This document shows positions 54,005 to 56,363 of a stretch of DNA of 56,363 bases, piece after piece (within the stretch, counting starts at the first letter, position 1; each line of letters starts with the position of its first letter). The stretch comes from Streptomyces cupreus. GTDB taxonomy: Bacteria > Actinomycetota > Actinomycetes > Streptomycetales > Streptomycetaceae. The notes below the pieces were generated by a model. That model ran no database searches. It had not been told where the DNA came from and saw only the letters and a program-made list of their open reading frames with translations. The translations under genes were made by a program, and so were the position numbers. Location of the stretch: NCBI RefSeq assembly GCF_014257025.1, contig NZ_JACMSF010000056.1:1-56363 (forward strand), in the 5' to 3' direction.

Positions 54005-54993
54005 TGGACCCGACCACTGACAACGCCGGGCAGAGCGGAGACCGGGCCGATTCCCGGGCCTCCCTGGAAGCCCTGCGCGCCGAGATCGCCAAAGCCGTGG
54101 TCGGCCAGGACCCCGCCGTGACCGGCCTCGTCGTCGCCCTCCTCTGCCGCGGACACGTACTACTAGAAGGAGTCCCTGGGGTCGCCAAAACGTTGCTCGT
54201 CCGCACCCTCGCATCCGCACTCGAACTCGACACCAAGCGCGTCCAGTTCACCCCCGACCTCATGCCGAGCGACGTGACCGGCTCCCTGGTCTACGACACC
54301 CGCACCGCGGAGTTCTCCTTCCAGCCCGGCCCGGTCTTCACCAACCTCCTCCTCGCCGACGAGATCAACCGCACGCCTCCCAAGACCCAGTCGTCCCTCC
54401 TCGAAGCCATGGAGGAACGCCAGGTCACCGTCGACGGCATCCCCCGCCCGCTCCCCGAGCCCTTCCTGGTCGCGGCCACCCAGAACCCCGTCGAGTACGA
54501 GGGCACCTACCCCCTCCCCGAAGCCCAACTGGACCGCTTCCTCCTCAAACTCACCATCCCCCTGCCCTCCCGCCAGGACGAGATCGCCGTCCTCACCCGC
54601 CACGCCCAGGGCTTCAACCCGCGCGACCTGCGCGCCGCCGGCGTACGCCCCGTAGCCGGCCCGGCCGACCTCGAAGCCGCCCGCAGGGCAGTCACCAAGA
54701 CCACGGTCTCCCCCGAGATCACGGCCTACGTCGTCGACATCTGCCGCGCCACCCGCGAATCGCCGTCCCTCACCCTCGGCGTCTCCCCGCGCGGCGCAAC
54801 CGCCCTGCTCGCCACCGCCCGCGCGTGGGCATGGCTGACCGGCCGCGACTACGTCATCCCAGACGACGTGAAAGCACTGGCCCTGCCCACCCTCCGCCAC
54901 CGCGTGCAACTCCGCCCGGAAGCGGAAATGGAAGGCGTGACGGCAGACTCCGTCATCAACGCGATCCTCGCCCACGTCCCCGTCCCCCGCTGA
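54001..54993 (+). CDS. MoxR-family AAA+ ATPase
   Basis: 330 residues from ATG 54001. Walker A GVPGVAKT (57-64), Walker B LLLADEINRTPPKTQSSLLEAMEE, sensor-1 AATQNPVEYEGTYPLPEAQLDRF (the MoxR signature) and an arginine-rich lid. MoxR ATPases act as chaperones remodelling von Willebrand A or DUF58 partner proteins. Here it sits between the DUF4350 and DUF58 genes with 4-bp and 1-bp overlaps, so the partners are probably these. Confidence 0.96.
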   Translation: MMDPTTDNAGQSGDRADSRASLEALRAEIAKAVVGQDPAVTGLVVALLCRGHVLLEGVPGVAKTLLVRTLASALELDTKRVQFTPDLMPSDVTGSLVYDTRTAEFSFQPGPVFTNLLLADEINRTPPKTQSSLLEAMEERQVTVDGIPRPLPEPFLVAATQNPVEYEGTYPLPEAQLDRFLLKLTIPLPSRQDEIAVLTRHAQGFNPRDLRAAGVRPVAGPADLEAARRAVTKTTVSPEITAYVVDICRATRESPSLTLGVSPRGATALLATARAWAWLTGRDYVIPDDVKALALPTLRHRVQLRPEAEMEGVTADSVINAILAHVPVPR

Positions 54994-56303
54994 TGTCACT
55001 CACCGGACGCGCCGCGCTCCTCGCAGCCCTGGGCTCCCTCCCCGTCGGCATCTGGGAACCCAGCTGGACCGGCATCCTCGCCGTCAACGCCCCCCTGGCG
55101 GTGGCCTGCGCCTGCGACTTCGCCCTGGCCGCCCCCGTACGCCGCCTCGGCCTGACCCGCTCCGGCGACACCTCCGCACGCCTCGGCGAAACCGCCGACG
55201 TCACGCTCACCGTCACCAACCCCTCCGGCCGCCCCCTGCGCGCCCACCTCCGCGACGCCTGGCCACCGAGCAGCTGGCAGCCCGGCACGGAAATCGAGGC
55301 CTCTCGCCAACGCCTGACGGTCCCGCCAGGCGAACGCCGCCGCGTCACCACTCGCCTGCGCCCCACCCGCCGCGGCGACCGCCAGGCCGACCGCGTGACG
55401 ATTCGCTCCTACGGCCCGCTCGGTCTCTTCACCCGTCAGGGCACACATAAGGTCCCGTGGACAGTACGTGTGCTGCCACCATTCACCAGCCGTAAACACC
55501 TCCCGTCCAAGCTCGCCCGCCTCCGGGAACTCGACGGCCGCACCAGCGTCCTCACCCGGGGCGAAGGCACGGAATTCGACAGCCTTCGCGATTACGTCCC
55601 CGGCGACGACACCCGCTCCATCGACTGGCGCGCTACGGCCAGACAGTCGGCGGTCGCCGTACGCACCTGGCGCCCGGAACGCGACCGCCATATCCTCCTG
55701 GCCCTCGACACCGGCCGCACCTCGGCAGGCCGCGTGGGCGACGCCCCACGCCTCGACGCCAGCATGGACGCGGCACTCCTCCTCGCAGCCCTGGCCTCCC
55801 GCGCCGGCGACCGCGTGGATCTCCTCGCCTACGACCGCCGAGTACGCGCCCTCGTCCAGGGCCGAACCGCCGGCGACGTACTGCCGTCCCTGGTCAACGC
55901 CATGGCCACACTGGAACCCGAGCTCGTCGAAACGGACGCCCGTGGCCTGACCGCCACAGCACGCCGTACGGCTCCCCGCCACGCCCTCATCGTCCTGTTC
56001 ACGAGCCTCGACGCGGCCCCGATCGAAGAGGGCCTGCTCCCGGTGCTCGCTCAACTGACCCAGCGCCACACAGTCCTCGTGGCATCGGTGGCGGACCCGT
56101 ATGTCGCCCGCATGGCCAAAGCCCGCGGCAACACCGATTCCGTCTACGAGGCCGCAGCCGCGGCCCAGGCCCAGAGCGAACGCCATCGCACGGCGGACCA
56201 ACTCCGCCGCCACGGTGTCACCGTGGTCGACGCGACGCCAGAGGAACTGGCACCTGCGCTGGCGGACGCATATCTGGCACTGAAGACTGCGGGTCGTCTC
56301 TGA
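54993..56303 (+). CDS. DUF58-domain protein, probable MoxR partner
   Basis: 436 residues from ATG 54993, whose first base is the last base of the moxR stop (TGATG). One or two N-terminal helices (AALLAALGSLPVGIWEPSWTGILAVNAPLAVACACDFALA), an extracytoplasmic or interfacial beta region (DVTLTVTNPSGRPLRAHLRDAWPP), and the DUF58 core SLRDYVPGDDTRSIDWRATARQSAVAVRTW followed by a vWA-like fold (HILLALDTGRTSAGRV). The metal-site residues are only partly conserved relative to classical vWA domains. Likely works with the MoxR ATPase in envelope maintenance; the exact role is unknown. Confidence 0.93.
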   Translation: MSLTGRAALLAALGSLPVGIWEPSWTGILAVNAPLAVACACDFALAAPVRRLGLTRSGDTSARLGETADVTLTVTNPSGRPLRAHLRDAWPPSSWQPGTEIEASRQRLTVPPGERRRVTTRLRPTRRGDRQADRVTIRSYGPLGLFTRQGTHKVPWTVRVLPPFTSRKHLPSKLARLRELDGRTSVLTRGEGTEFDSLRDYVPGDDTRSIDWRATARQSAVAVRTWRPERDRHILLALDTGRTSAGRVGDAPRLDASMDAALLLAALASRAGDRVDLLAYDRRVRALVQGRTAGDVLPSLVNAMATLEPELVETDARGLTATARRTAPRHALIVLFTSLDAAPIEEGLLPVLAQLTQRHTVLVASVADPYVARMAKARGNTDSVYEAAAAAQAQSERHRTADQLRRHGVTVVDATPEELAPALADAYLALKTAGRL

Positions 56304-56333
56304 GGAGGTTGGAGAAAAGGCCGGAAACGCAGA

Positions 56334-56362
56334 AAACCCCGCACCGGAAAGGTGCGGGGTTT
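56334..56362. terminator. Strong terminator at the end of the window
   Basis: Perfect 12-bp stem AAACCCCGCACC / GGTGCGGGGTTT with GGAAA loop, 31 bp after the DUF58 stop. Ends the five-gene operon or is shared with a convergent gene beyond the window. Confidence 0.9.
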
Positions 56363-56363
56363 C

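Noticed and set aside
49418..54220. 1,600-codon minus-strand open frame extending from mtnA through five plus-strand genes
   Set aside because: Only the last 380 codons (from ATG 50560) match MtnA; the rest is antisense to recognised plus-strand genes.

Overview
The window is chromosomal DNA from a Streptomyces or a very close relative. GC content is very high, third codon positions are almost always G or C, and GTG/TTG starts are common. The gene order tmRNA-smpB-ctpA-ftsX-ftsE-prfB-pkaB-pkaA, ohr-ohrR-galE, NAD-GDH, secA-...-hpf-comF-lpqB-mtrB-mtrA-mtnA is the conserved Streptomyces core arrangement. I see no IS element, phage gene, CRISPR array, rRNA or tRNA; the only RNA gene is tmRNA. 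Gene calls rest on motif reading and remembered family features, not on database searches.

Layout. 1-2236: 3' end of a secreted GH3 glycosidase and a convergent secreted esterase. 2330-6327 (minus): tmRNA, SmpB, an S41 protease and FtsXE, i.e. ribosome rescue plus division-associated wall-hydrolase control. 6562-8862: a tiny zinc-ribbon membrane protein, a sortase-type surface protein and release factor 2. 8973-15660: two Ser/Thr kinases (pkaB, pkaA) divergent from a large FHA/FtsK-like ATPase. 15838-19409: a carbohydrate ABC importer without its own ATPase, one permease of which carries an unusual inserted domain. 19574-23464: a decayed glycosyltransferase/teichoic-acid-polymerase-like gene followed by two polytopic membrane proteins. 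23454-28173: the Ohr/OhrR peroxide pair, GalE, a TetR regulator and a divergent Wzm/Wzt (TagGH)-type polymer exporter. 28239-33173: the giant NAD-dependent glutamate dehydrogenase. 33822-41629: accessory enzymes around secA. 41636-50560 (minus): a NarL-type regulator, hibernation factor HPF, ComF, the LpqB-MtrB-MtrA envelope-sensing system and MtnA. 50702-56303 (plus): a tightly coupled membrane protein/DUF4129/DUF4350/MoxR/DUF58 operon.

Themes. Much of the window concerns envelope biology: FtsEX, S41 protease, sortase substrate, SecA, MtrAB-LpqB, polymer exporter and kinase/FHA signalling. The interval 19.5-28.2 kb looks like a wall-polymer locus being remodelled, with a disabled polymerase gene, an intact exporter and a TetR control region containing a pair of 30-bp repeats. 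Other points to follow up are the beta-sandwich domain inserted in the sugar permease, a TTA (bldA) codon in the S41 protease, a Walker-A Lys-to-Arg change in the FHA ATPase, and several perfect palindromes in promoters. I did not find a defence island or any wholly new multi-gene system; the least-described modules are the FHA-ATPase/kinase locus and the MoxR/DUF58 operon.
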